A stretch of DNA of 64,000 nt, taken from NCBI GenBank assembly GCA_011032825.1, contig JAADJZ010000003.1, forward strand, positions 2,170,001-2,234,000, written 5' to 3'. Each line of letters begins with the position of its first letter. Positions within the stretch are counted from its first letter, which is position 1. The position numbers and the translations under genes were made by a program. The DNA is from Massariosphaeria phaeospora (Eukaryota; Ascomycota; Dothideomycetes; Pleosporales). The notes under the pieces were generated by a model that was not told the DNA's origin, made no database searches, and saw nothing but the letters and a program-made list of their open reading frames with translations. Positions 11,608 to 22,444 of the stretch are shown here, in pieces.

Positions 11608-11959
11608 GTATTGGAATATTTACGGCCTACGAACTCCCCCCAAACCTCGATAGCCAATTCTCGACGGATATGCTCCTTCTACGCGACAAGCCAAACTATA
11701 TCAATACGACGGAAATCTTGGAACGAGAATTTGTGAGGATCGGGAACTTGCTTGTTGGCGAGACAGCGCAGATCACTGCGGAACCGGATGCTACGGAGTA
11801 GGTATAGGTGCCTACTGACTACGTAGTTTGCTCGCTACGGAGCAGAGCGACTCCGTAGTATAGCTACTACAGAGTTACAGAGTAGGCTACGGAGTACGTA
11901 TTTTACTCGCTACAAAGCCTCTTTTAGTAAGCAACTTTGGCAGAGGACTTAGAGATTTT

Positions 11960-12235
11960 CTCTCTCTCTCTCTCTCTTTTATCAACCTTATCAACTGCAT
12001 CACAACCGCATCAATCTCGTAGTCTCTCGTCTTATTAATCTCGCAGTCTCTCATCTTATCAATCTCATCATTCTCATCAGTCTTATTAATCTTATTGATC
12101 TCGCAGTCTCTCAATCTCATTGATCTCGCAGTCTCTCAATATTATCTACCTCATCAATCTTATTAATCTTAGTCTCTTAATCTCCTCAATCTCATTAACC
12201 TCTCCTTAATCTGCCGTCTATCTCATCAATCTCTA
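11960..12235. repeat. CT microsatellite and pyrimidine-rich degenerate repeats
   Basis: A perfect (CT)9 run at 11960-11977 opens about 260 bp of one-strand pyrimidine bias. It is built from degenerate copies of ATCTCGCAGTCTCTCAATCT and TTATCAATCTCATC. This looks like replication slippage products rather than coding or mobile DNA. Confidence 0.8.
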
Positions 12236-12381
12236 AGGCAGACGAGGCAATTTAGATAAGGCGGATAGGATTGCCAAAGTTGCTAACGTAATAAGGGGTA
12301 GGAGAGGTACAAGAGGCAATCTAGATAGGTAGGGATCTAGAGAGGAGATTTGGAGCTAGCTAGCTAGCTGTCAATTCACCT

Positions 12382-12450
12382 GTGGCTAGCTAGGAGCGTC
12401 AACCGTGGCTAGCTAGGAGCGTTAACTATGGCTAGCTAGGAGCGTTAACT
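12382..12450. repeat. Three-copy 23-bp tandem repeat (GTGGCTAGCTAGGAGCGTYAAC)
   Basis: Copies at 12382-12404, 12405-12427 and 12428-12450 differ at only a few bases, followed by a degenerate fourth (ATAGCTACC). A (GCTA)n run (TAGCTAGCTAGCTAG) precedes them at about 12354-12369. No gene is associated. Confidence 0.85.
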
Positions 12451-13618
12451 ATAGCTACCCATTGCGTTAAACGTGCGCGTCAATTCACCCGTAGCTACCT
12501 ATCTCGTGCTAAACGTACTGCCTACTATATACTATACAAATAAACTGTGCCTACTACTAGCTGCCTCCCCTAGAACATTTACTATGTAGATTTCCGCGTG
12601 TCTTATCTAGTATATTGACTCCGTAGCAGTCTCACCTATACCTAATCCGTAGCAGCCCGATCCGTAATGATATCGTTTACAAAGGAGGAGACTGAATGGC
12701 GCTTCTCGTTCGTCAGAGTGAAACCTAAGAGCATGGCATATTTCTGATTGAAAAACCCCGACCCACAGGGTTACAGCTTCCCGTTACCTGCACAGTTTCT
12801 TGCGGTCTACTTCAATCCAAAACATCCTATCTTTCTCTTCCTGGACCAGGTACTTCAGCGTCCAATACGACTGTTGAACAGAATGCTGTTCTGGTCAATT
12901 GTCGATTTTATCGAAAGAGCCTGGAGCAGGTGGAACAACAGAGGTATACAAGAACATAGTTAACACAAGAGAAGTTTTCTAAAAGCAGGTCTGAAACAAC
13001 ATTATCTTTTCGTGTGACTTCCGGTACGTCGAGCTAGACAGATTACATGAAGGCCTCGAAGATTTCACCTAGGCCCATAGAGCGCAAGTCGTCCACAGCC
13101 ACCATGACCATGAGGAACACAGACAGATTCTTTTCAACATCAGACTCTAGCTACAGACTACCGCCTGCTAACACCAACAAGTTCAAAAAGCAAGCTTGCC
13201 GCGCGGGACACCGAGTACCCACGCCAGCAAAGGGCACGAGGAGTGGCAGAACACATCGGAGCATACGCGCCAGCCATTCATCATTGCCGAGGTTGCCTTG
13301 CCCGTGGCGAGATTGAGGGGATGTAACAAATTTCGTGGTGACGGTCTGATGGATGGATGGACGTGTGAAAGCAACATGAAGCAGCGACATTTTATATATA
13401 GACGCCCTGAGAAAGATATATAGTTTTGAGATGACATTCAAAATATAAGAACTGAATTGATTCTGAAGCTATGGACGAAGTGTTCAAAACTGTATAGATG
13501 GAACAATGAACTGGACCAGATTAAGAACGGCAGAATCCATCACCCATCAATTTACTGTCGAAACTGACACAATCCATCTATCCAGTATACCAGTCTACCC
13601 ACCGAACCGTCCCATAAC
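12451..13618. other. Gene-poor stretch before ECM29; possible coding remnants only
   Basis: No supportable gene. On the plus strand about 12672-12962 one frame reads DIVYKGGD, stop, MALLVRQSET, stop, then stays open for about 80 codons, as a decayed exon would. On the minus strand 13150-13047 a short peptide (VFLMVMVAVDDLRSMGLGE, ending FEAFM) could be a terminal exon, but nothing upstream joins it. Both are weak. Confidence 0.3.
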
Positions 13619-16600
13619 TCATTCCTGTTTCCCAGCTTTGGCCAACACCCCTCTAACCGCCGCACTTCTCTCCTGGCCCTCGACCTCTGGCTTCATTTTC
13701 TCCACAATCCATGCACAATCCGGCACTTTCGCGATAGCAACCAGCGCCTCGGCTCTCTTCATCCGCATCGCCTCCGGTAGCCCTTCAAAGCTAGGATCGA
13801 ACAGTATTTTCTCCAGCGCTGACTTGGTCTGCGCGTCTGTCAAGGGGGTGTTGGATGGCAGGCGCTCGAAGAGAGACTTGAACGACGTGAACGTTTTGAG
13901 GTGGACATCTTTCGCATGAGTGGAGTTTGCCTTGGCGATGAGTGGGATAATGGCGGAGAGCCGTTTGGAGAGTTCGGCAGGCGAGAGCTTGGATGGATTA
14001 AGTATGTTGAGTAGGAGGGATATGCATGCTGAGAGCGTCTTTTCTTTCCTATTGCTGCATTAGAATCCATGTCACCGAAAAGTAGGGGTAGCACTCACAA
14101 AGCGAGATCTTTCATCACCTCGCCGCCATCCACGTCCATCTTCTCGCCTTCATCATCCTCACCGAGCAACTCTTGCAGCGCACCTTCGACGACCTCCATT
14201 GCAGTATTCGACAACTCCAAATCTTCTCTCGCCCTGGCGGTGTTCCCTAACGCTTCAAGGGCGAAAGGTCGGTAGGCTTTGTTTTGCCTCTTTGCCTCTC
14301 TGACTGCAACCTTCTCAATCTGCTTCGAGATTTTCGTGTTCTCTTTCCATAGACTTTGGCCACGCTCGACGAACCGAACAAAGGCTTCGAGCACAATTTC
14401 CTTGCCGTCCCAGGTTTTGCCCCCCATGGCTTTGTCAAGGGCTGGCCAGATGATCTGCGCATTACTCTTGCTGATCTGCTCGCTACCAGTCGTGACTGAC
14501 GTCACGGTGTCTGCGATGGTCTTTGCAGCCGTGTGTTTAAGGACCCATTTAGGACTCTCAAGGTGGCTATCGGCAAGCGCAACGATTTCCTTTAGGTACA
14601 GAAGCACTGCTCGGCTTCCCGCAACATTGTCGGACCAGGTATCTCCGAACAACCGCTTGACGTCGTCGTGGCTATCATGTTTCCCTAAGAAGATGAATGG
14701 TAAAATTTCGGAAGACAATGATGTAAATCTGTCTGCTGCATTCTTTGAAATAGACAAGATGATGTCACCAGAGCTAAGTCTGCTCTTGTCGTTGTCAGAT
14801 TCAAAGTACAGTTTATGGCAGAACGAGATGGTAGCAAGAAGCTGCTTGTCCGAAGCCAAGCGGGCTACGTAGCCTGCTGCTGCAGCATATGACGACGATA
14901 CAGTGTCGTTCCTGTCATGTACATATTTCTGAATCAACTTCAGAAATCCGTCTGCATATGGCTTAAACAGAAAGTTATGGCGTGTACTCAGCGTGACAAG
15001 AACCCGCGAACAACCAACTTTTGAAGGTAGTCCAACTGCATTCTTCATCGCAACTTCGATTCGCGGGCCAAGCTCTTTCATCGTGTCCGCATCTGCCAAG
15101 TCAAGACACCGTTCGATCGACTCGGTCAAAGGAGACGAGCGTACGCTCTGGAGACGCATGTCGTCAACCTTCTGCTCGGTAAGGTTATACTTTGAGGCAT
15201 TCAGGTGAATGTAGTTGACAGCCTCCGGTTCTAGAGAACTCAACAAACCCAATAAGCGTTCGACGAGTTCAGGGCTATGAGGATTTAGGGTCTTCGCGTT
15301 GCTCTTCTTGACGATTTGGAGCAGCGTATGTACGGCGAAAATACGCACTTCTTCAGCGCTAGACTCCAGACCGGAGCTAGATAGTAAGAAGGGGAGAACA
15401 CGAGACAGCATGGCGCCGGCGTTCTTCAACGAAGAATCTCCAGCTTCCAAAGAGCGTGTTAAAATCCCTGTCAAGACGCGGGCCAGCGACGCGGCCGCGG
15501 CCCGAACGGATTCCTTGATGTCGTCGAGAACTTTGAAACATTTATCCCATATGTCGCTGAGGTATTTCTCGTACTTCTCGATGTTACGTCCCTGAACTAA
15601 ATCTGCAACCGCTGCACACGATGCCTGTCGCACACGCCACTCTTTCGTAAGAATGCTTGTGAGAAGGTCGTCCATAATTGCATCGAAGTGCTTGTCGATA
15701 GTAGCCGACGAATCTTTCACTAGTGCATTCCAGATATCATTCATCGACCGCTGCACATTCGGATTCGGATCGAAGCGATAGCGATAGAGCTTGGGATACA
15801 ATTTAGGGTTCTCGGCGAGATAACCGTCTACGCTCGAGTCGGAGAAGATGTTGCTCAGACCAAACCGCCCGAAAGCGGCCCGGCTAGACCATATTGAATT
15901 ATTCGAAGCCAGCGACATGAATCGATACACCAAACTCGAATCTCCTACTTCAGAGGCAAGGCTAAGAATATCTTTATATGTCGTGACCGAGCCATCACCG
16001 GTTGGCAAAGCGCCAGGCTCAAAGAGCTGTGTATCTTCCGACACCGTGCCGGACATCTTCGATTTATTGTCGGAGAAGGAGCCGACAAGATCACGGACGA
16101 GATCATCCTTGAGCTGACGATCGCCTTTCTCGTAGACGAGACCAAGTCCCCTCGAGGCCGCTTCTTGAACAACTTCGTCGCGATCCGAGAGACACAGCTT
16201 AAAAGCCGTTTGGCATTGTGGAAGGAAATTCTGTATTTCCGGCCTGTGACCACAATACTGTAGTAGACAAAGTAGCCATATAACAGATGCTTTCTTGAGA
16301 GAAGGTTTCGTCTGTCGGCAGCCTTTAAGAGTCTTTTCTAGTACTGTGGCTAGAGTGCTTTGGCGACTAGGCCCAGTAGGCGCTGTCAATGGAGCATCCC
16401 AAGGGTCGTGTTGCTGTTCCGGATGCTCGATGTCAAGTTCAGCGGTAAGTGCTTTTGAATCCCAGCCGACAGCAAAACAACTCAAAGCTTCGCCCACCGA
16501 AAATTGCACTTCAGGTTGACGAACTTCGTGCAGCTCATGGAGTTTGTCTTCGATGTACTTGTAATCCGTCGATTGCTCTGCACTATCATCATTGTTCTCT

Positions 16601-19544
16601 TCGGTAATCATGGATAAATGGCCTAGAGCAAGTATAGCGGACGTGGTCCCGGTCTTTGCTGAATCGTAGATCTTGTCCACAACCTCTTGAAACCTGGAGT
16701 GTTTGGTGATTGTAGACGGAGTAATAACGGAGAACAGACTCAGTTGGTCGATACACAGAAACGCGGCGTTTTTGAAGGTGTTGTCTGTCGAGGTGTGTAG
16801 CATGTCCAAAACGGTTTCCAGTAATTGGTGAACTGGATGTTCACTCCAGCCGACATCCGAGTATCTCCAGTGCGTCCGGCTGAGAAGATAACCCAGTGCA
16901 ACAACTATTCCGCTTATTTGGTTGACCTCTCCGCCCACCGCTGTCTTCCATTGCTTGATCTTATCGAAGAACCGTGTCTGTGACTTCTTGACTGATTCCC
17001 CATCACACTCCTTATGCGAAGCTAGGAGACCGTATGCATGAGCGGCTGCTATCCGCCGGTTAGGATTGTTGGACATGATGGAAGATTCTAAAGCGCGGAA
17101 TTCTCGGAGGAGGCCCGCTTGAACCCAAATAGTTTCCGAGCACAACGACAATAAGCAAACAAAGGTAGTGCCGATATCTCCCACATCACCCACGTCGTCG
17201 CGTGTGAGTCTGTCAAAGCTGGCTCTCAAAATTATTGCAAGGGAACGACCGTGGCTCTCAGTAGCTGCGTAGGCTCGAAATGCTTGACGTGCTCGAACGT
17301 CTGTTGACATCATAGTCTCCAATTTTCTCCCCCAGTCTTCCGATACTTCCTCCCGGATGTTTTTCTCAGATAGCGCCGCATGCATAGCAATCTCAGAGCA
17401 GAACGTTATGATCACAGGAAGAGTATCCGAGAACTGCTGATGGAACTGTTGCACTTGGCGGACAACATCACCACCATCGTCAATGTCCATGTCGTCTTCG
17501 TGTTCACCTTGCTGGACGAAGATAAAGTGAACAAGCTGGTCAAGGTCCGGAAAAGAGAGTTCCTGTTGCTCGCGATGTATACCGGGTGTGGAGTTCGACA
17601 TGCTAAACCAATAAGGATCTAGCCCTTTCTTTCCTTCCTCTACCACCTCGTGCCTCTCATTACTTCTCCCACTAATTGCTAGAACGTCAATCCACCGAGC
17701 TAAGACATCATTGTAGGGTAGACAACGGTTGGCAAATCTCGTCGCGACATAACGAGTACTTCGTGAGAATTGATCTGTGTCGGAGTTGTCTGTTTGACTA
17801 GAAGAAGTGTACTTGAGCAGAGTTTGTCTGAACTTCCGACGTATAGAAGAGTCGAAGGGCTTCGCGAATGCGCCTAACACCGAAGAAAGAGCCTCTTCGA
17901 TGCTCACTGCCACATCCTTTCCAGACCCATCTTCTCTCAGAGATCGGAAGAGCCACTCAAGAAGGTTCAATGTCGGTTCGATGAGCAGGTTTTCCGGAGA
18001 AGCTTTTGCCAGAAGCCCGATAGTCTCATAACCATAACCCCGCAGCTCTAGGTCTTGATCGTGATCGGCTTTTGGCCAACCTTGATCTACAATGAAACCC
18101 TTTAAGTTTCCAACGAGGCTTTCAGCGATGGTCGAGAGATCGCCAGGAGACCCACGTCGGGCGACAAAGTTTACAACTGAGAAAATGGCCGACCGCATCC
18201 TCGAAGCTTCCCGACCTGCTCCGGATCGACTTGCAGGGTTCAGTTCTGGTGATAGCAAGCCATCTTCCACGATGTCGGCGATTTGCTTCGGGTAAGCCGT
18301 GCTCGCAACCGATTTTGATAATATCGTCAAGATCTTGATGCGAAGCGGTACTCTGACAGGCATTGCCCCGTCGGAAGCGGATCTGACTTATATTAGTGTT
18401 CCACTCTGGATAGAACATAGTTGACAATGGGTAGGGCTGGGCATAGGCGCGGAAAGGGTTGTGGGCTATACTTACGATCCAAAGTAGAGTTCGAGTAGTG
18501 TCTCTACTAGCTTCGGATCTTCTAGATTTTTGGATAACAAGGCACGTTTTAACACATCCTCCCCAGCCTCGGATATTCGAGAGTTAGTATCAGCAGACGC
18601 ATACAACGCAGGTAAAAACCGTTCATCATCCTTGAACAGGCCACTAGCCAGAAATCTCGTAACCAATGCCTTAGAATCGGGCAGATTCAGTCCGGTATCT
18701 GCGGTTGGATCCCAAGCTTCAGGTTTCCCTTGCAAGGTGAGAAATTTGTATTCTTCCACTGATAGTCCGGGGCATCTCGGCGACGGCCCAGTTTCCGAGC
18801 TTGTTTGACGCAAGATAGTGAGCAAAATTAGCTTCCCAAACCAACGAGAGAGGAAAGTGGCGTCTTCTTCGTTCAGGCCTAGGGTTGATCGTAGTTCATC
18901 GTCTTCTTTACTACCTCTCGGGGGTAGCTTGAAGTGGGTCAAGAGGCGTAAGATCAGATGAAAAAGCTGAGATGCATGCTGTGCGGACTTATTGTAGTCG
19001 GCAGCAATCCCTTGGATCAAAATGGGAAGAAGTTCAAGGCGATCAGATAGCGGTAGGCGCGAAATGCCCTGTTGGACGTAAAGTATATCGAAATGGCGGA
19101 TTAGGGGCACATGAGCATTCTCCTTGAACTGCTTCAACAGGGCAGCAACCGGAAGTTTGATGTCCCTATTGCAGGTGTCAGATGGCGCTTGGGTGGCATC
19201 GTAAGACAACGAGAAAGAGCGTACTGTGACTTGATACGGGTGTTGACGTGCTGACAGACGGAGATGACCTATGAAGGGAAACCCGCAATTAGCGGCTGTA
19301 CAGACTACCTGAGTAGAGCACCAAGCACATGGACAGTTCCCAGACAACTATAAACGAGAAGGTGGAAAAAGCTCACCTTGTTCCTCACAGCCACGCTTTC
19401 CGAGCCGAGCTTGAGCAAAAGAGGTGCAAGGTAGAGCTTGAGCAGATGTTCCAACTTCTTCTCCGTGTCGGCCAGGGCTATGCGCATCTCCACCTTGGCG
19501 ATGAGAGCGAGCTCTTTGGCCTCGACAGCCGGGTCCGACGCCAT
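13619..19544 (-). CDS. ECM29: Proteasome component Ecm29 (HEAT-repeat adaptor/scaffold)
   Basis: Exons 19544-19377, 19268-19225, 19165-18476, 18382-14099 and 14048-13619 keep phase and give 1871 aa, almost the yeast Ecm29 size. Ecm29 binds both the 19S particle and the 20S core, checks proteasome assembly and tethers proteasomes to membranes and motors. The N-terminus has EKKLEHLLKLYLAPLLLKL, VISVCQHVNTRIKSQDIKLP and LLPILIQGIAADYNKSAQHA, typical of the family. The rest is an alpha-solenoid of HEAT repeats (for example KASVIWLLCLLQYCGHRPEIQ, WRVRQASCAAVADLVQGR). The methionine at 18363 opens a long exon but is internal, since the conserved N-terminus splices into it. The gene ends in VRGVLAKAGKQE. 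Confidence 0.95.
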
Positions 19545-20440
19545 GCTGGGTGTGTCGAGTGCGGAGGGGATAGAGTAGCGGAGAGACAGCGGACCGCGGG
19601 CGGGATATCAATGTGAAGTGCAGGCATACGCCACAGGCAGAAGCGACTGGCGTGGCGCGTGGGCAGGCTCCGAAGGGCAACGAAGGCTGCGGGACGGGGA
19701 CGGGCGACGGGTTGCTGAGAAATGGGCAGCTGCGGTCGCCACTCGTCCGTCGTCGCCCGCGGTCACAGCGGGTCACGTTGTTTGCACGGGTCCACGGGTC
19801 CAATGTCGGTAGGCAGACGGATGGGCGCTCTGGACGTCGGCGCCGGCGTCGGAGGAGGTGGTGAGCGCACAGGCCCCGGCAGTGACGCAGGCCGCACCTG
19901 CCTGGCGGCGCTCGGGCTGGGCTGGCTGTTGCTGATATCAAACAAACCGCCGTCGCCGTCGCCATCGCCATCGCCATCGCCATCGCCATCGCCGTTGCCT
20001 TCGCCATCGACGACGGCGTGCTGAGCCATCGCCTCTTGGTCCGCTCCAGCTGCCCCCCCTTCGCCCTGCTTGCTGCCCGCCCCCGTCGAAAACCCACTCA
20101 CCCCGCTCCGCCGCCGCTAGGCTCGTCGTCCGCACCTCCCACATCATCTCAGACGCGCCCGCCTTGCTGCTCCCGCACCTGCGCTGCGAAACCCGGCCAA
20201 CCTGCAGTTCACCGCGGGGCCAGCACAATCCCTTGGGGCCAGGCTGTTTGTCGTTGCCTGCCCGCTGTCGACGCGCTTTGTCTGTGCTCTCACTCCACCC
20301 GCCTCGGTGCCTTCACTAGCCAGCTCATCCGCGGGTTCATGTCGACAGCCACTCTATAACTGCCCCGCCGTTCGCCTCGACCGACACCCACCACTCCCCC
20401 ACCACCTATTTCCCGCTCGCTACGCCGACTACTGCCCAGC
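19545..20440. promoter_or_regulatory. GC-rich bidirectional promoter of ECM29 (-) and the UBX gene (+)
   Basis: The 896-bp divergent gap is GC-rich and pyrimidine-rich near the UBX start. Several long frames overlap on both strands but are low-complexity arginine/proline products of GC bias, and I do not call them genes. Confidence 0.55.
19950..20008. repeat. (CGCCAT)n/(CGTCGC)n hexanucleotide microsatellite
   Basis: About ten hexamer units (CCGTCG then CCATCG repeated) lie inside the ECM29/UBX divergent promoter, with interruptions at the right end. Confidence 0.85.
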
Positions 20441-22051
20441 ATGGCCGACGAGAACCTCTCCAACTTCATGAGCATTACGTCCTGCGATGCGCAGCAGGCG
20501 GCCCAGTACCTGAGCTTGACCGAGAACAACCTCGAGCAGGCCATCCAGCTCTACTTCGACAGCCCGAACATCGATGTCGGTGGCCCACCGCAGCCGCCGC
20601 CGCCAACCACCAATGCCGCCTCCTCCGCACACAACCCCATAATGGTCGATTCAGACGATGACATGTCCGACTTCGACCCCGGTGTGCAGTCTAGCATGCC
20701 GCCCGCTCGCCAGGCCAACGTAGAAGACGACGAGGCTATGGCGCGCCGGCTACAGGAGGAGATGTATGGTGGCGGTGGCCCCGGCCAGGGAGCGGGCCAG
20801 GAAGAAGACGTACGGGCGCCCATGCAGCGCACCACGGAGACGCTAGTCGGCCCAGGTGCAAACTGGGGTCCTCCGGCCGACGAGGCAGACGTTGACGCCC
20901 TGGTGCAGGAGCAGCTTGCTCGGCGACGGACGGGCCGGCCTGGTATCTTCAACCAGCGGACGGGCCAGACGTCAGTGTGGGACAACCCGAGTGAATCGAG
21001 CGCGCGGCGGCGCGAGTTGCTCTCGACTGCGACGGGCGGCGCGTCAGAAACGTCTTCGAAGATGAACATGCTCGCCGAGCTGTTCAGGCCGCCGTTCGAG
21101 CTCATGTTCAACCAGTCGTGGGACAACGCGAGAGACACGGGCAAAGACGAAGAGAAGTGGCTTCTGGTGAACATACAGGACCCCGCCATCTTCGACTGCC
21201 AGCGCCTCAACCGAGACATTTGGAAGAACGAAGACATCAAGCTGACTGTGAAGGAGAACTTCATCTTCATGCAGTATGCCAAGGACGATCCTCGAGGACA
21301 GCAGTACCTAAACTACTACTTCCAGAATCGCGACAGTGCAGATGCTTATCCGCATATCGCCATCGTAGATCCCCGGACCGGCGAGCAGGTGAAGGTCTGG
21401 TCCGGCCCACCACTACCCGAGCCTGTAGAGTTTCACGCTCAGCTTCACGAGTTCCTCGACCGATACAGCCTCAAGGTGAACGCAAAGAACCCAGTAGCCA
21501 CGCGTAAACCCGAGCGGAAGAAAGTCGACGTGAACCGTATGACTGAGGAAGAAATGCTGGAGATGGCCCTGCAGAACAGCTTAGACAACGGTACGGGACT
21601 CAAAGACGATGATCCAGATGCTCTCACGAAAGCCGGCTTGGCGGGCAACAAAGGCAAGGCTAAGGCAGAGGACTCTACCACCACGAGCGAGCTTGCCTCC
21701 CAGCCTGCCATCGAGCCTGCCTCCAATGGTTCTGATGAGACGACCCCGTTCGCCCATATATCCGCGCACAGTCCACACACCGAACCGCTGTCCACTGACA
21801 ACAAAGTCACCACGCGCATACAATTCAGGGGCCCATCTGGAAGACCCATTGTACGGAGGTTCAATCTTACGGATCCAGTCCGGAGAATCTACGAGTGGAT
21901 CAAGTCGGCGTCACCGTCACCCTGGGAAGGAAGGGAGAACACTGAGTTCGACCTTTCCTTTATGGGAAAGAACCTTGTGGATGCCCTAGATTCTACAATC
22001 GAGGAGGCTGGCTTGAAGGGTGCCAGCGTGATGGTGGAATTTATCGAGTAA
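20441..22051 (+). CDS. UBX5: UBA-UAS-UIM-UBX protein, Cdc48/p97 cofactor (Ubx5/UBXN7 type)
   Basis: Uninterrupted 536-aa frame. Proteins of this architecture recruit Cdc48/p97 to ubiquitylated clients. A UBA-like helix bundle lies at residues 4-45 (FMSITSCDAQQAAQYLSLTE). The UAS thioredoxin-like domain is about 205-355 (KWLLVNIQDPAIFDCQRLNRD, FIFMQYAKDDPRGQQYLNYY). A ubiquitin-interacting motif is at about 366-383 (MTEEEMLEMALQNSLD). The UBX beta-grasp is at about 453-536 (TRIQFRGPSGRPIVRRFNL), ending ASVMVEFIE. The start is the first ATG of the conserved UBA. The disordered linker (45-200) holds acidic and glycine-rich tracts. Confidence 0.93.
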   Translation: MADENLSNFMSITSCDAQQAAQYLSLTENNLEQAIQLYFDSPNIDVGGPPQPPPPTTNAASSAHNPIMVDSDDDMSDFDPGVQSSMPPARQANVEDDEAMARRLQEEMYGGGGPGQGAGQEEDVRAPMQRTTETLVGPGANWGPPADEADVDALVQEQLARRRTGRPGIFNQRTGQTSVWDNPSESSARRRELLSTATGGASETSSKMNMLAELFRPPFELMFNQSWDNARDTGKDEEKWLLVNIQDPAIFDCQRLNRDIWKNEDIKLTVKENFIFMQYAKDDPRGQQYLNYYFQNRDSADAYPHIAIVDPRTGEQVKVWSGPPLPEPVEFHAQLHEFLDRYSLKVNAKNPVATRKPERKKVDVNRMTEEEMLEMALQNSLDNGTGLKDDDPDALTKAGLAGNKGKAKAEDSTTTSELASQPAIEPASNGSDETTPFAHISAHSPHTEPLSTDNKVTTRIQFRGPSGRPIVRRFNLTDPVRRIYEWIKSASPSPWEGRENTEFDLSFMGKNLVDALDSTIEEAGLKGASVMVEFIE

Positions 22052-22444
22052 ACCGGGGTTCCTAATTGCATCTTTGAGGGCGTTCAAGGTTATGAATGAG
22101 TTCAGATACTAAGACAACACATACGCTAATGGGCGCTTGCGACATGGAAGCGAGTCATCTGGTCATGGTGGGCACTCAGGTAGAAGGTGCTTTAGACCTT
22201 GCTTACTGCTTTCGTGGTTTTACTCACATACCCTTGCATTCGATGGGAGAGGTTCGATCATGCTACTCGTAGCCTAAAGCGTGTAGATTACAGAATTCAA
22301 CGTCTACACTATGTCCCTTCACTTTATATGACTGTCCTCTAGGTACTTATCAACTTTCAAACACCTTCGTCGTGCTAACGTTAACCCTACACGAACATTA
22401 GCAGTCTATCATAAAAGCTCCGTAACCAACTTCACAGGGCTGAC
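22052..22444. other. Convergent 3' region between UBX gene and ATP-grasp gene
   Basis: The 393-bp gap lies between two converging stop codons. It is AT-richer than its surroundings and presumably holds both 3' UTRs. Nothing else was seen. It forms the left border of the mycosporine-type cluster. Confidence 0.5.

Noticed and set aside
14095..18363. ECM29 as a 1422-aa protein starting at 18363
   Set aside because: Four upstream exons join in phase and restore the conserved N-terminus and full family length.
19348..20228. Open frames on both strands in the ECM29/UBX promoter
   Set aside because: They overlap each other and the first ECM29 exon, and encode hexamer-repeat or arginine-rich low-complexity sequence.
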